Positions 18,744 to 30,412 of a stretch of DNA of 64,000 nt are shown one piece after another (positions within the stretch are counted from its first letter, which is position 1; every line of letters starts with the position of its first letter). The DNA lies in the NCBI GenBank assembly GCA_037178625.1, contig CM074135.1:1552001-1616000 (forward strand). The letters are read 5' to 3'. Position numbers and translations under genes: made by a program. The notes under the pieces were generated by a model, which saw only the letters and a program-made list of their open reading frames with translations, did not search any database and had not been told where the DNA came from. The stretch comes from Skeletonema tropicum (Eukaryota > Bacillariophyta > Thalassiosirophyceae > Thalassiosirales > Thalassiosiraceae).

Positions 18744-20621
18744 TTATAGGATTACTTGCATATCGCTGTGTGCTATCTCCTTCAGTTCTTGGAAGCGTTT
18801 CCTCATCTCGTGGAGCTTCTCCTGATGCACCGGATTCGTGCTATTGAACAGATCATGAATTTCTCCAGGATCATTTTTCAAGTCAAACAGTTGCTCATAC
18901 TGAAAGTTTGGCCAGTAAAAGTACTTGTAATCCTTACGGACGAGGGCTTCCGAAGCAGGAATATAATATTTATTAGAGTGCATCGGATGCTCATAAAAAA
19001 ATTCAGTTCTCCAAGAAGATTCAGACCCAGAATGATACTTTCCACCACCATCTGAAGATGGTTCAATGTACTGGCGGCCATTTGTAGACACAAAGGCTTT
19101 TCTACGGGATTGTGACGTTGTAGCTTCGACTTCGCCTTCAAAGCCATTCTTACGATACAATACGCTCATGTCACGTCCCATCATAGTGGGCAGGGGGTCA
19201 ATCCCAGCAGCAGCCAGCACTGTTGCAGTTAGATCGATGTTGAGAGTAAATTCATCATTAGTCGTCCCGATGAATTCGGGACTCATTCGAGGGTCTTTTA
19301 TGACGAGAGGGACACGAATACTCTCTTGGTGTGGATACCATTTGTCAGCAATTCCGTGTTCGGCATGGAAGTTTCCGTCTAAAGATGAAACAATGATGTT
19401 AGAAGTAATTGTAAGAAAAGTCAAATCTGTCTTTCAACCAGCTCAATACCATAATATATACTCACTGTCCGTTGTAAAAATAATCAAAGTATTATTCAAT
19501 TCCCCCTGCATCTCCAATTCTTTCAGAATGATCCCTACAGAAGTATCAACTTCTGATGCCATGCGATAGTAGTTTTTCATCATAAGTTGGTGTTTGTCTG
19601 GCTCATCAAATCGCCAGTGCCAACGCGTCCGGCCCTCATTCTCAACACCTTCAACATGAAAGAAGTATGGCATTTTCTGCCATGCCTCTTCTGTTGCTGT
19701 TACCGGTATTGGAATAGTAACATTTTCATACATGGTCATTGATTCGTTCTGCGGCAAGTACTGCCGTTTGTCACCGTCCACCGCATGAGTTGCGAAGTAA
19801 GCAACATTAAGGAAGAATGGCTTTTCTTTTGGCTTGCCCTTTTGTTCCCACATCTTCAAGAACCGAAGTGCATCACCTGTATTTTTCTTTGTGATATGCA
19901 TCATCTTTCCACCCATTGCTCTCCAGTGCCAACCATCTTCGTCAACAAAGAAATCAAACGTCCCCCTCCCTAGATATTGTTCTTGATCGATCCAAAGACC
20001 TAGCTTGCCTGCATGCCCAACGAAATAATTTGCCTTGTTCTTCATCAACGAGTACAGTGTTTCATTGGCTGGAACTTCCAACTTCATTTCTGTGAGTTTA
20101 CCATCTTTCAAGACTGTCCTCCCCCTGCCCAACATTTCAAACATATGACGTGCAAGATACTGTCCGGTGTACAATGTAGCTCGAGAAATCCAGCAGATAG
20201 ACGTGGTAACACAATTTTGAGTGAATCTGACCCCCTCTTTGACAAGTGCATCAATAAATGGCGTCTTGACGATGGGATTTCCCGCTGCACCCATGGTGTC
20301 ATGTCTCCAGTCATCTGCGTAGAATAAGATAATATTCATGGGTTTCCTTTCCTCCTCCTTCTGTTGTTGCAACTCCCGTTCTTTTTGCAGACGCTGCTGG
20401 GCGAGCTTTCTCGCGCGTTGAGCTTTATCTCTGAGTTGTTGATTCTTATCAGCACGAATGGGATGATTATCTGGCATATCATGTTCACTGCTTGTATGTT
20501 GAGGGGTAGAGAAGTGATCTAATTGATGTATTGAAACTAGCACCGCCACCGATATGATCGACAGCGTGATCATGAAGATGACCAGAATACGCGAAGATCC
20601 TGATCCCATCTGACGCACCAT
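18744..20621 (-). CDS. Type I sulfatase, membrane-anchored
   Basis: Two exons, 20621-19466 and 19378-18744 (87-bp GT..AG intron), 596 residues. Family role: hydrolysis of sulfate esters. A signal-anchor helix (12-32) is followed by a Gln/Glu/Lys coiled stem and then the catalytic domain: metal ligands in FYADDWRHD (about 100-108), the formylglycine site TSICWISRATLYTGQ with C143, and, only after splicing, the TDNGNFHAEHG motif and DKWYPHQESIRVPL. The position normally Pro or Ala in C-x-P/A-x-R is Ile here. The distal Asn-Gly motif spanning the splice supports the intron. Probably Golgi or cell surface, acting on sulfated polysaccharide; substrate unknown. Confidence 0.9.
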
Positions 20622-21341
20622 GTTGGATGCTGGATACTCAAGCTTCTATTGCAAGATAAAGATAACAGAAGGACGTGGCGTGCACGGATATGCTACTCCT
20701 GCCTACTGCGGATGCATTATTTATGCGAAGGAAAAAGATATATGGAGCGGAAGGCGGAGAGCGAGAGCGGACAATAAATGACGATGCTCCGTTAGGCGTG
20801 CCGGGATAGTGGGCGCTTTTCATGGTATGTTGTTGGCGACGCCCACGTGGGGCCCACAACTACAATAATCGGGTACAAATGAGCTCAAAATACCCAAATA
20901 TTAAACTCATATCTTATATATCGACCAAAAATCCCCAATATTCCCCTGTCAAGCCTCTCCTTAAACCTGGTGTTGTGAGGGCACGCCCTCTCGCCCCCTA
21001 TCCCGGTTTGCCTATGCTCCGTGCGGTGCTCGACAGAATGGAGCACTGTGGTAATGAGATAAAAATGATAGATTTAGAAATATCAGAGCATCTGTTAATT
21101 GATTGCGACCTACTTGAACTTTCAAATCGAATAATCATTGCATTTACATACACCTAATTTCCACTTGCGAAATGGGCATTGGGAATGGGAAATGGGATCA
21201 ACAGCGATAAACATACCACCACCAAATAATAGGAGTAACAGTAGAACAAAACAGCAGCGCACGTCTGCAATAAACTCCGCCGCATTCAACGTCACAAAAG
21301 AGCAGGGACACCACAAGCAAACTCAGCATCTCCCAAAAAAT
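20622..21341. other. Divergent intergenic region (sulfatase / CNNM)
   Basis: 720 bp between divergent starts. It includes a palindromic G-box core CCACGTGG at 20843-20850 and an imperfect inverted repeat of about 20 bp (GGCGTGCCGGGATAGTGGGCG near 20,795 against CGCCCCCTATCCCGGTTTGCC near 20,992). No coding evidence. Confidence 0.5.
20843..20850. promoter_or_regulatory. G-box-like palindrome CCACGTGG
   Basis: An 8-bp palindrome with the CACGTG core recognised by bZIP and bHLH factors in other eukaryotes, between divergent sulfatase and CNNM genes. Position is suggestive; no functional evidence. Confidence 0.3.
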
Positions 21342-23532
21342 ATGCCCGGCGCATCATGTTGGCGTCATTTTCCTCCATCCATTGCAATCGTTGTTGCATA
21401 TCACCTTCTACTGAGCCAGAATTTCTGTTCTGCAGAAGTAGTAATCAACGACACCAACATCACCAATCCCTCATTAGATCTCAATGACGCCGCGGCCTGC
21501 GCTTGCGATGGCGAAAACAACTCCTCATCCCCAATACCCCCAGCACTGCAATGGGTAATGATCGTCATATTGGTCTTATTCTCAGCCATGTTCTCCGGAT
21601 TGACACTGGGCCTCATGTCACTCGATCCAAGTGGTCTTGAAATCGTCATGGCCAACAGCGATGATCCCAAATTGGCACGTGCTGCCAAAGCGATATATCC
21701 CGTGCGTCTACGCGGAAATCTGTTACTGTGTACATTGCTTTTGGGAAATGTAACTGTCAACTCGGGACTATCGATCGTTTCGGCAAGTATATTTAGTGGG
21801 TTGATTGGTTTACTTGTATCGACAAGTGTGATTACAATATTTGGTGAGATTATTCCACAAGCGATCTGTTGTCGGTATGGATTGCAGATTGGAGAGGCCA
21901 CAATCCCATTAGTGAAATTATTAGTGATAATTTTCTATCCAATATGCAAACCATTGAGTTGGGTTTTGGATAAGCTGTTAGGGCGTGAGATCGGGACAAC
22001 CTACTCTTCATCAGAAATGACCAAGCTGATAGAAATGCACGTTCAAAGAGGTGAATTCCACTCGGCTGCTGGTGCAGCTATGAAAGGCGCCCTTCGATAC
22101 CACAGTGTTACTGTGAATGAGGTGATGACTCCTCTCATTAACGTGTTCATGTTGAATGCAGATGAGCGGCTTGGCTTTGATGTGGTGGCAAAAATATTCA
22201 AAACTGGATACTCTCGTATTCCTGTTTATGAAGTAAGCAAGAGCAATATCGTGGGGTTATTGTTTGTCAAGGATCTCATCTTTTTAGATCCAGAGGATGA
22301 AATTCCTGTCAAGAACTTTGTTCACATTTTTGGGAGAGGATTGCATAATGTATGGGCTGATGATAATCTAGGAGACGTTCTTAAATTATTGAAAAGTGGA
22401 AGATCGCACATGGCAGTAGTTCAAGATGTCAATCAAGGTGATGGTGGAGATCCCTTCTACGAAGTCAAGGGTATCATCACCTTGGAAGATATTCTTGAGC
22501 TCATTTTAGGTGACGAAATTGTCGATGAGACTGATGCATTGGTGGATGTAAACTGACCCTAATTCAGCTGTGACTAGAGCTTCATATCTCGGAGGAGAGG
22601 AAAACGAAGAAGGCCAAGACTCATCTCGTAACATGGACAGTTATCGCAGTACAGGAGCGACAGCTTCAGTTCGTTCAATAGACTGGGAAGCTAGATTACG
22701 TCTCCTTGATGAGCGTCTTGTGGATGAACATCTGAGTCCGGAAGAGGTTCGTGCCGTTGCAGCTCACCTCAAAACAAACTACCCCAGCGCTGTTGAGCTT
22801 ACATCTGATGGGCAGCTAAAGGAGCTACTCTCTAGAATACCAGTTTCAGAGCTGCCACCGGCGGAAACATGTCACACTGCATCCTGCAATGACGATGATT
22901 TTTCAGGAGTTCCAGAGGACAAGGCAGAACTTTTGTACGAGCGTGGCGTTCCTGCCGATTTCTGCACCGTTGTGTTGAGTGGTAAGATAATGGTCATGTC
23001 TGGGGCGGATAGATTTCGTAGCGATGTATCAAATTGGGGCGTCCTTGCCACTCGTGCGTTGATCGATCCTTCCTACGTTCCAGATTTTACAGCTTGGGTC
23101 TTACCAAGTTCAAATCAGGCTAGTGGATGTAGATGTGTCAAGATAGATCGCTCGTCATTTGCTGGCGCTGTGGATAATACCGCAATCGAAAAAACCGGTC
23201 ACAATATCATCAACTCTACAGTTGCTGGCAACAGCGCGGTCAAATTGAACCCAGCGTCGCAGCATTCTCGAGACGAACAAGATGCACCAGACGAAAGCAA
23301 AATGCAAACAATAGCCGAGGGCGGCGATATTACAAGGTTTCAAAACGGAGACATTCCTTCTGCGCCCTTTTCACCACCTGCAACACCGTCGCGTTACGTG
23401 AGGACGAATGATCAGGAGAAGACTCATAGCAGGCGTAGCAAGCTTCTGAAAGCTTTCACGCAAAAATTTGATACGGATGAAATTGTCACAAAAAATTCAC
23501 AAGAGAAGAATGATCTGAACAATGATAAATGA
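21342..23532 (+). CDS. CNNM/CorC-family (DUF21-CBS) divalent-cation transporter, frame break near 22,550
   Basis: Membrane protein related to animal CNNM, yeast Mam3 and bacterial CorC, involved in Mg2+ (or other metal) efflux. Starts at ATG 21342 with a signal-like helix. DUF21 membrane core from about residue 70 (FSAMFSGLTLGLMSLD, NLLLCTLLLGN, TIFGEIIPQAICCRYG), a CBS pair (NEVMTPLINVFML to VKGIITLEDILELILGDEIVDETD). The frame then hits TGA at 22554. The next frame (22555-23532) continues without loss as a CNBH-like domain (DFCTVVLSGKIMVMSG, YVPDFTAWV), which CNNM proteins carry in this position. One extra base near 22,552-22,556 would explain it; a 52-bp intron 22548-22599 also restores the frame. 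Confidence 0.85.
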
Positions 23533-23596
23533 CACGATGCTGCAATGCCTAATTAAATTTGGGTAATAGATGACGTAGTTCATTCCTTTATTTCAT

Positions 23597-24298
23597 TTAT
23601 TGATTCATTAGTGATTTATAGACTGTTGCTTCTTCGGCCATCTCCTCAACTGTTCTATCCTTTCGTTCACTATCATCTGGAACTTCTAGCCGCTTCTTCT
23701 TCTGTGAGTCTTCCTCTCTCGGTGCCCACATTTCTAAATGATCATAAATATCATCATTGCGTTCTAAATCTCCACGATATCTCGGCAAGATGTGGATATG
23801 TACATGAGGCACAGATTGACCAGCACTTTCACCATCCTGAACTGCAACATTAAATGCATCGCAGTTGTATTTAGTTTTCAAGGCACGTTGTACTTTTCGC
23901 ACTGTCCTCCAAAGATCATCATATTCATGGTCGTGTAAATCATCCATCAATGGTGCAATTCGATTAGATACAACAAGCACATGTCCTGGCACTAGAGGGC
24001 GAAGATTCACCAACGCAAAAGAGTGTTCTGTTTTATGAAATACCTGGCTCGCGAGTATCTTGAATCTCCCGAATAACATTGTATCTGCAGCAGTCATGTT
24101 AGTATTTCCTTCACTCTGCGATGATATCTCAGAATCAGTGCACTTGTTTGCGAATTGGGTTGTGTTGGAAGACGCTGCTGTGGTTGCAGAGGCAGAAGGA
24201 GTCCGTGTCGCTTGCTTCTGCGGTCTGCTTGTGAAGAAAGCCTCTATGTCAATGAAATATGTGAAAAGCAAAGATAGCAGCAAAACGCCACACTTCAT
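23597..24298 (-). CDS. HIT-family (FHIT/Ap3A hydrolase-like) protein, probably plastid-targeted
   Basis: 233 residues. HIT proteins are nucleotide hydrolases or transferases using a histidine triad. The triad is VPHVHIHILPRY (H165, H167, H169), preceded by FALVNLRPLVPGHVLVV as in FHIT; cleavage of diadenosine tri/tetraphosphate is the likely reaction. Residues 1-20 are a hydrophobic signal followed by EAFFTSRP, a diatom-type plastid import motif, then a Ser/Thr-rich transit-like stretch to about 70. It ends in a charged helix. The start is the ATG that begins the signal peptide. Confidence 0.88.
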   Translation of the reverse strand: MKCGVLLLSLLFTYFIDIEAFFTSRPQKQATRTPSASATTAASSNTTQFANKCTDSEISSQSEGNTNMTAADTMLFGRFKILASQVFHKTEHSFALVNLRPLVPGHVLVVSNRIAPLMDDLHDHEYDDLWRTVRKVQRALKTKYNCDAFNVAVQDGESAGQSVPHVHIHILPRYRGDLERNDDIYDHLEMWAPREEDSQKKKRLEVPDDSERKDRTVEEMAEEATVYKSLMNQ

Positions 24299-24623
24299 CG
24301 TGCTGCTGCAACTATTGACAAGCTAGAGCACGATTGCAAGGAGATGGGAATGGAATGCGAGCTGTAGGGACGCTATGTACTTCTATCTTATGGATTATGG
24401 AAGGGCGGGACGACGTCGGACGTCATGGTGCTAAAAGGTAAGTAAGTCAGAGATTGTAGAGGTAAGTTGGAGAGTTCCAAGTTATGGTACATAACTATGG
24501 AGTAGGTAGGGGGGAAGACAAACGTAAAGACGAAGCGAATTCGGCGCGCAACAAAGATCGATTCAACTTGGAAACGTAAGCGACCCACCTTGCAGGCAAA
24601 TAAACTCCTCATACACCTCAACC
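24299..24623. promoter_or_regulatory. Divergent promoter region of HIT and LHC-like genes with paired GACGTC motifs
   Basis: 325 bp between divergent starts. Two GACGTC palindromes 7 bp apart (24412-24417 and 24419-24424, the second extended to GACGTCA) resemble the CRE-type TGACGT elements reported to control CO2/cAMP-responsive genes in the diatom Phaeodactylum. Regulation here is inferred. Confidence 0.35.
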
Positions 24624-25443
24624 ATGGCGCCTCTTCGTACCCTTGCTGCTCTTACCCTCGCCGCTACCTCGGTTTCGGCTTTTGCTCCTGCCACCTCTGC
24701 TGTGTCCAGGTAAGTTTTGACAGTTTATTCAGTAGAATTCTTCAAAAGAGCATTACCTACTGGGGAAAAAGTGTGTGTGCAATGGAAGTAATCTTTTATG
24801 TTCATCGTCATACTAATGTCTCTTTTATCTCTCTCTTGAATTCCAAAGGCCCACCACTGCCGTTGCCAGCCAAGTCTTCGACGATGCCGTAAAGGACTGG
24901 GGTGAGGAATACCCTCAATTCGCCGAGTGGGGATGGGGACCTTCCGTCCAAGCCGAAATCTGGAATGGCCGTCACGCCATGTTCGGATGGGTCGTCATGT
25001 GTGCCTGCGCCTACCACCAGGGACACGGTGACTTCCCCGATGCCGATAAGATGCTCAACTTAAAGGAGTGGGGAACTCTTGCCACCATCGCCGATGGCTT
25101 AGAGAAGGGAAAGGACACCATTAGCAACGAGCGTGCTATCATCCTCATTGCCAATGTTCACGCTTTCTTTGTTGGAATTGCCGCCACCATTGCCCCCCTT
25201 CCATTCTCTGACACCCTTCTTCTTGATGTCAACCACCCTATGTACGAATGGCAAGTGGAGAGAAACTCCAAGCTTGGAGGAATCATGCCCGATATGAAGC
25301 AGGTTGGTATCAATCCTCATGCTGAGCTTATGAATGGACGTATGGCCATGATGGGAATTATTACATGCTTGAGTTACTCCTTCATCAAGGAGCAATCCAT
25401 GATTGACACCATCAACGAATGGGTTGGAGGTGCTTACTTCTAA
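24624..25443 (+). CDS. Light-harvesting complex superfamily protein (RedCAP-like or divergent Lhc)
   Basis: Two exons, 24624-24709 and 24849-25443 (139-bp intron), 226 residues. Exon 1 encodes almost exactly the plastid leader MAPLRTLAALTLAATSVSAFAPATS, a classic S-A-F-A-P cleavage motif. Two LHC generic helices: AEIWNGRHAMFGW (helix 1) and AELMNGRMAMMG (helix 3), the E..NGR motifs pairing by Glu-Arg bridges and binding chlorophyll. A hydrophobic segment IANVHAFFVGIAATIAP lies between. The His in NGRHAM and the long interhelical loop set it apart from ordinary fucoxanthin-chlorophyll proteins and suggest a RedCAP-type member, which I cannot confirm without alignment. Confidence 0.85.
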
Positions 25444-25961
25444 ATTTTTACGTTAGTGGAGTAAAAGAATACATCTCGACTCAATTGTTTTAGACAGCTG
25501 AAACAAAAAACATGAACAAACTGGATGTAGGTGGGGAACAATCAAAGTACACAGTTACGGCTCCCCTACTTCTAACATTGCAGTGATTGCAAAACCCTTC
25601 TCGTTGAACGAGGAGCATACCCTCTGACTGGCCCTTACGTGTCGGTCAGGTTCATTCATTATTCGGAATGAGGTCAGGTCATCTCAACACTTAGCTAATC
25701 CTATGTAATCTAAACTGAGGTTCACCGAAAGAAGCGTCTCTTGCCGTTTGTTTTCACGTAATGAAGCTTGCGCACCCTTGAAGCACATTATTCACTCAGC
25801 TGCAACATTGGGTAAAGATATTAAAACCGCTCCAAACATTCAGTAAGGCAGGGGTGTTGTACTTACAGCAAGAAGTATGCAACATCATGTAGTATGGTGA
25901 TTACGTTGAGCATGCTATCGATGATTATGAAACTTATCTGAATGTCATAGGAGCAAGTCTT
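25444..25961. other. Convergent intergenic region
   Basis: 518 bp between two 3' ends. 25,600-25,680 can form short hairpins (TTCTCGTTGAACGAGGAG; ACTGGCCCTTACGTGTCGGTCAG). No conserved RNA recognised; presumably 3' UTRs. Confidence 0.4.
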
Positions 25962-28900
25962 CTATTCCTCTCCTTCGTCATTAACCTTCGCTTTCTTTGC
26001 TGCTTGCTCGCTATCAGCTTCATCATCGTCGTCAGCAGATCTCTTTTTTGGATTCTCGGCTTCCAATTCTTCTTCATCGCTTGAGTCACCAAACAGATCT
26101 TTTTGCGTAGCTTGTTCACCTTGAGTCGACGCTTCCGTCTCTGTCTTCTTTACGGCGTCACCTGCATCGTTGTCGTCGTCGTCATCATCATCTGAATCGT
26201 CAAAGAGTGCAGAAGTGTCAGCGGCAGCTACATCTGTATCAAAAATGCCATCTTCATCATCAACACCACCTGGAGGAGCGTCTCCTTTCTTCTTCTTAAC
26301 AGTCTTTTCTTTCTTCGCAGCGGCCTCCGCCACTTTCCATCCCTCCGTGAGGTTGGCGACTCGTTGCATCTTGTCTTTAGCTCGTTTCTCGCGCTCTTCT
26401 TCCTCTTGAGCCTCCCTTTCTTTATCCATGGTGGCTTTCATCTCATTGGACTTCTTGCTCGCCTCAGCGTCCATACGCTGAATGTCTCGAAGCGCTTGTG
26501 CGTCTTGTTCTTTCCTCAACTCTTCATTGAGATGACCCTTGGCACTGTCAATATTATGCTTACATTGGCTGACAAAGTCGGTGAGCATGCTGCTTTGAAT
26601 TGGAACCTTTCTTTTCTCTTGCTTCCATTGGATCATGGTCTGAATAATAGGTAAGCTCTCTTCCAACCCCGTGAGAGCATCTTTCACTTCCTGAGCTGTC
26701 CTACGGATGTTTCTATTCACTTTTTGTAGAACGCAGTTAGCAGCCTGAAGTTTTGCCATGCACCAGTTGAATCGAAGCAAGATATTTTCTCTCTTCGATT
26801 TCTTCATTGCCATTCTCAAGATATTCGATGCACTTCTTGTATCGCTCGTCTGCAGGGGCAGCCTTGACATCATTGAACAGCTCGGTTTGTCGTGCCCAGT
26901 CAAAGTGGGCGAAAGCAATATATTGCAGCACCTCGGCCTCGTCGTCCTCTTGACTCTTGCTTGTATCTGAGCACCGCTGCTTTGTGTGCGAGACATGTAG
27001 CTGAGGTACATTTGGAGTGCCTCTGGATGTTTCTTCTGGGCGAGATAAATATGCCCAAGATTCAATAAGGCGTCAGCAATCGTATCCCCGCTGACTTCTC
27101 TAACTCGATTGAACACCTCCTTTGCTTCTAATAACTTGCCTTTTTCCGCAAGAACTGTACCGAGTCCATTAGCTGCGTAGGCATTTGCATTGTCTTTCTG
27201 CAAGATTCGTCGGTAGAAATCAGCAGCATATTGCAAGTGCTTGGAGTACTTGCCCACTGTATTGAGATTGTTGAAATAAATGTTTCCCATACTTAGCATG
27301 GAGTAGGCTTCGACCTGCTGATTCTTCTGCGCGAGTAGTTGGTCGAAAACTTTCTGCGCTGGAGCCCAATCACAGAGAGATAAGTGGAGATTACCAACCA
27401 ACGTGAGGACCTCCGGATTTCCTGGGGCCACAGCAACCGCACTTTTGAGCCATTCAGCACATTCTTTCAGAGAACCACAATCCCTGGCAATGCACGCAAG
27501 CCTCAAGTAGCTGTTCACGTAGGATGGATGAAGCTTAACAATTGCCTTATGAAGCTCCACTGCCGGTACAACTCTTCCGGCACTTTCGTGGGCTCGTGCG
27601 AGGTTGAAAGCGATGCTGATAGATGACAGATTGTGCAGTTTTCTATTTCCTTGCTTCACTGAAAGAGACTTTCTCTTCAGGAGAAAGCTCAACATCAGCA
27701 TCAATCAAAATATAAATTGAACCATCGTCTCCCTTCGATATTTCTGTAATAGACTGCTTCAGCGCCTTCTTCGAGAGAGATATCATCTCCTACCTTGACG
27801 CCCAGGGAATCGATATCTGCATCGGAGCTTCACGATTAATTTTCTTTTGTCATCTTCAGACACTTTGACAGTCACATCTGTCTTTGAATAGTCCCAAAAC
27901 AAACTATTGTCTTTGTGCTTCACTAGGAACTTCTTTCTGTTCATCGGTGGCATCCGCGCCAGCATCTGCATCTACTACATTCAAAGCCTTGCCGTACATT
28001 TCAAGTGCTTCAGTCATATTGTTTAGTCTCATGGCAGAGCACACCCATGTTGGTCAATACATCAGCAGGTACAGGCTTTGATTGTGCTTCCAACAAGCGG
28101 AGTGCTTTGCGATATCTATCAAGGGCCTGAGGGTAATCACTCTCATGTTGTTGGAGCGCGAGAGCCTCAATTAGGACGAGATCTGCATTAAACGGGTCCA
28201 AGTCAATTGCCTTCTTTAAATACACAAAAGCTTCTCTTCGGTCTTTTCCTCCCCGAACTTCTAAGAGACCCAACGCCGCAAGTGCGTCAGTTGCGTTAGA
28301 ACATGTCCCTAGCAACAATCGAAGATGGGCCGCAGCCTCGTCGTAAGCTTCATCCCAAATGAGAGTTTGTGCCAACCCAAATCTCGCCGGACTGAGCTCA
28401 GGAGCATGCTTGCACGCCTTTTCATAAAACTTGTTTGCTTGTTCCATGTCTCCTTTCGCGTGATAGACCCTCGCCAACATATACAGGGATTCTGCCTGTA
28501 CCTCCGGTATGTTGGTAGATTTGTATGCTCCCTTGGCAAGTGAGACCACACGATCATAATCTTTCTTCCATATCTTTTGACCAGCTGTAGATTCAAATTT
28601 CCAACTGTCTTTGATTTTGAAAGAATTGTCATCTGCCATATCATCTTCATCAGCAACAACAAGAGTCTCAAACTCACGACCGATGCGAATAATATCTCCC
28701 GGTTCCAAGCTGCTAGCCATGCTCCCCTGAACAACGTCTGATCCCCGTTCCGCCTTGGCCATTCCAGGCACGGGTGTCCACTTCCAAAAGTAATGATTCG
28801 CAAGATGATTCTGTACCATGGCATTCGTATGATCTACCAAGTTGGCCATCGGAGATCATTTTAATGACATTTTCAGCCTTGGCACGGTATTCCCTTGCAT

Positions 28901-29891
28901 CGAGCACTTCATCCAATGATGCCATTTCCAACACAGCAATACCCACTAGTGCATCAACATTTTCCGAATCAATTTCATGAGCACGTCGGAATGCAGCCTT
29001 GGCCCTATCCGTTTGTCCAAGACGGTACGACGCCATACCAAATCCAACTCGTGCCGCGGCACCAGATTGGACCGGAAATTTGGTCATGGCCCTCCCATAC
29101 AAATCTTGTGCTCCTTTAAAATCCTTCTCCAGATATTTGAACTGCCGCCATCCCAATCAATGCGGGTAAAATCTCCCCATATTGTCCCAGCGTCAAGTTT
29201 TCAAAGTAAAATCTCGCCTGATCGTATTTGTTATTTGCCAAGTTGAGCATTCCCCTCCCAATCCATGTCATGGGATTGACCTGATTGATGTTATCTGCCT
29301 TAACAAATCTAGCATCAGCCATGGCACGTAATTCTTCCACCTCCTTTTCATTCGCCTCGGTTGTTTTGGATGTTTCACCCGCTTCAATATTGTCAAATGC
29401 ATCCCTCCACCACCTCCTCCACCACCACCCTCGGTTTGTTTATTCGCCTGTGCCAAAGCAGCAATCCCCGCAGAGGAAAGCACCCTCAGCCTATCCTGAT
29501 TGTTACTCCCACTCATGACATCTTCACTATCCGCCGCGGCATTGATTAAATCACATCCCTCCTTCTCCCGCTTGGCCTTCATGTAGAGCAGGGAGGCATC
29601 GCACCATGTTGTTAGGGGGGCTTGTTCATCACGTAATACTTTTGTGAGGGTTGTTGGACGGACTGAGGAAATTTCTTCCGGAAATATTTCGATGTAGAGG
29701 CCATCTTTGTTAGGTATCATTGAAGTTGTTGCCAGTTGGTGGAGGTTGTGATGGGGATTATCAACGATTTGCCGTTGTTGTCGCCGCCGCTGTTGATATT
29801 AGATGTGTCTTCATTGTTGTTATTTCCAGTCGCATTTGGAGGGAGTTCCTCCTCGGATGTGATGGGCTCTATGCCTGCCTTCTCCTGACAT
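25962..29891 (-). CDS. CTR9: CTR9, TPR subunit of the Paf1 transcription-elongation complex; about 12 frame breaks
   Basis: Nuclear scaffold of Paf1C, which couples RNA polymerase II elongation to histone modification. Conserved blocks appear in order: GLYIEIFPEE and LRDEQAPLTTW (near 29,700-29,600), TPR repeats (RLGQTDRAKAAFRRA; NHLANHYFW; MLARVYHAKGD; VLTNMGVLCH; AFNLARAHESAGR; ANGLGTVLAEKG; NLGHIYLAQKKHPEALQMY), and a charged, acidic carboxyl tail with Lys-rich segments. The reading frame changes near 29,880, 29,722, 29,405, 29,145, 28,862, 28,012, 27,925, 27,835, 27,765, 27,650, 26,960 and 26,800, yet homology is continuous. No intron signals fit. Most breaks need one base fewer, three need one more. 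Either clustered sequence errors or very recent decay. The start at 29891 is tentative. Confidence 0.85.
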
Positions 29892-30412
29892 TGTTTGATA
29901 GGGACCTATTGATTTGATATTAGCGTTCTATCACCCACTATCTATCTCGACCAATCTCCACCTCTACCAATCACCAAAAGATTCAGATGAAAAATTAAAA
30001 TAGGTAGAGCATCAGAGAAAAAGCGGCTTAAAGTCATAGCTGATTCTGAGCCAAGTGTAAATAAGCAAGGTGGGCGACGACGGTAGATATTTTCTATCAG
30101 TCTACGTGGCTTTTCGAATTTTAAGCGTCACACAGCTTATAAAAGACCCATATGTGAGCTCCAAAGTTGCTTTTTCCTAAGAATGATGTTTCAAAAATTT
30201 TGTGCGGTTATGATCATCGACATTGTATCGTCTCTCTCTAGCTAGCGGAAGAGCGATCATCAGCACTAGAGTCTCTCTATCAGCTACTACTGCTTACACT
30301 TTCACTTGCGCTAGATCTCCGTTGATAATAATTGTACTGTGCCTCGTTTCAAATCAGTGGCGTGAAGATATCCATTGGTGCATTATTCTATTTCTCATCC
30401 ATTGCGACCAGC
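29892..30412. other. Divergent intergenic region (CTR9 / PAP2)
   Basis: 521 bp. Contains a TC-rich stretch and TATA-like AT runs near 30,120-30,190. No gene, RNA or repeat recognised. Confidence 0.5.

Noticed and set aside
22548..22567. 20-bp intron (GTAAAC..TTCAG) in the CNNM gene
   Set aside because: Too short for splicing and its length leaves the wrong frame; a one-base indel or the 52-bp alternative fits better.
25600..25680. Small structured RNA between LHC and CTR9
   Set aside because: Short hairpins only; no match to U1, U2, U4, U5, U6 or tRNA landmarks that I can see.
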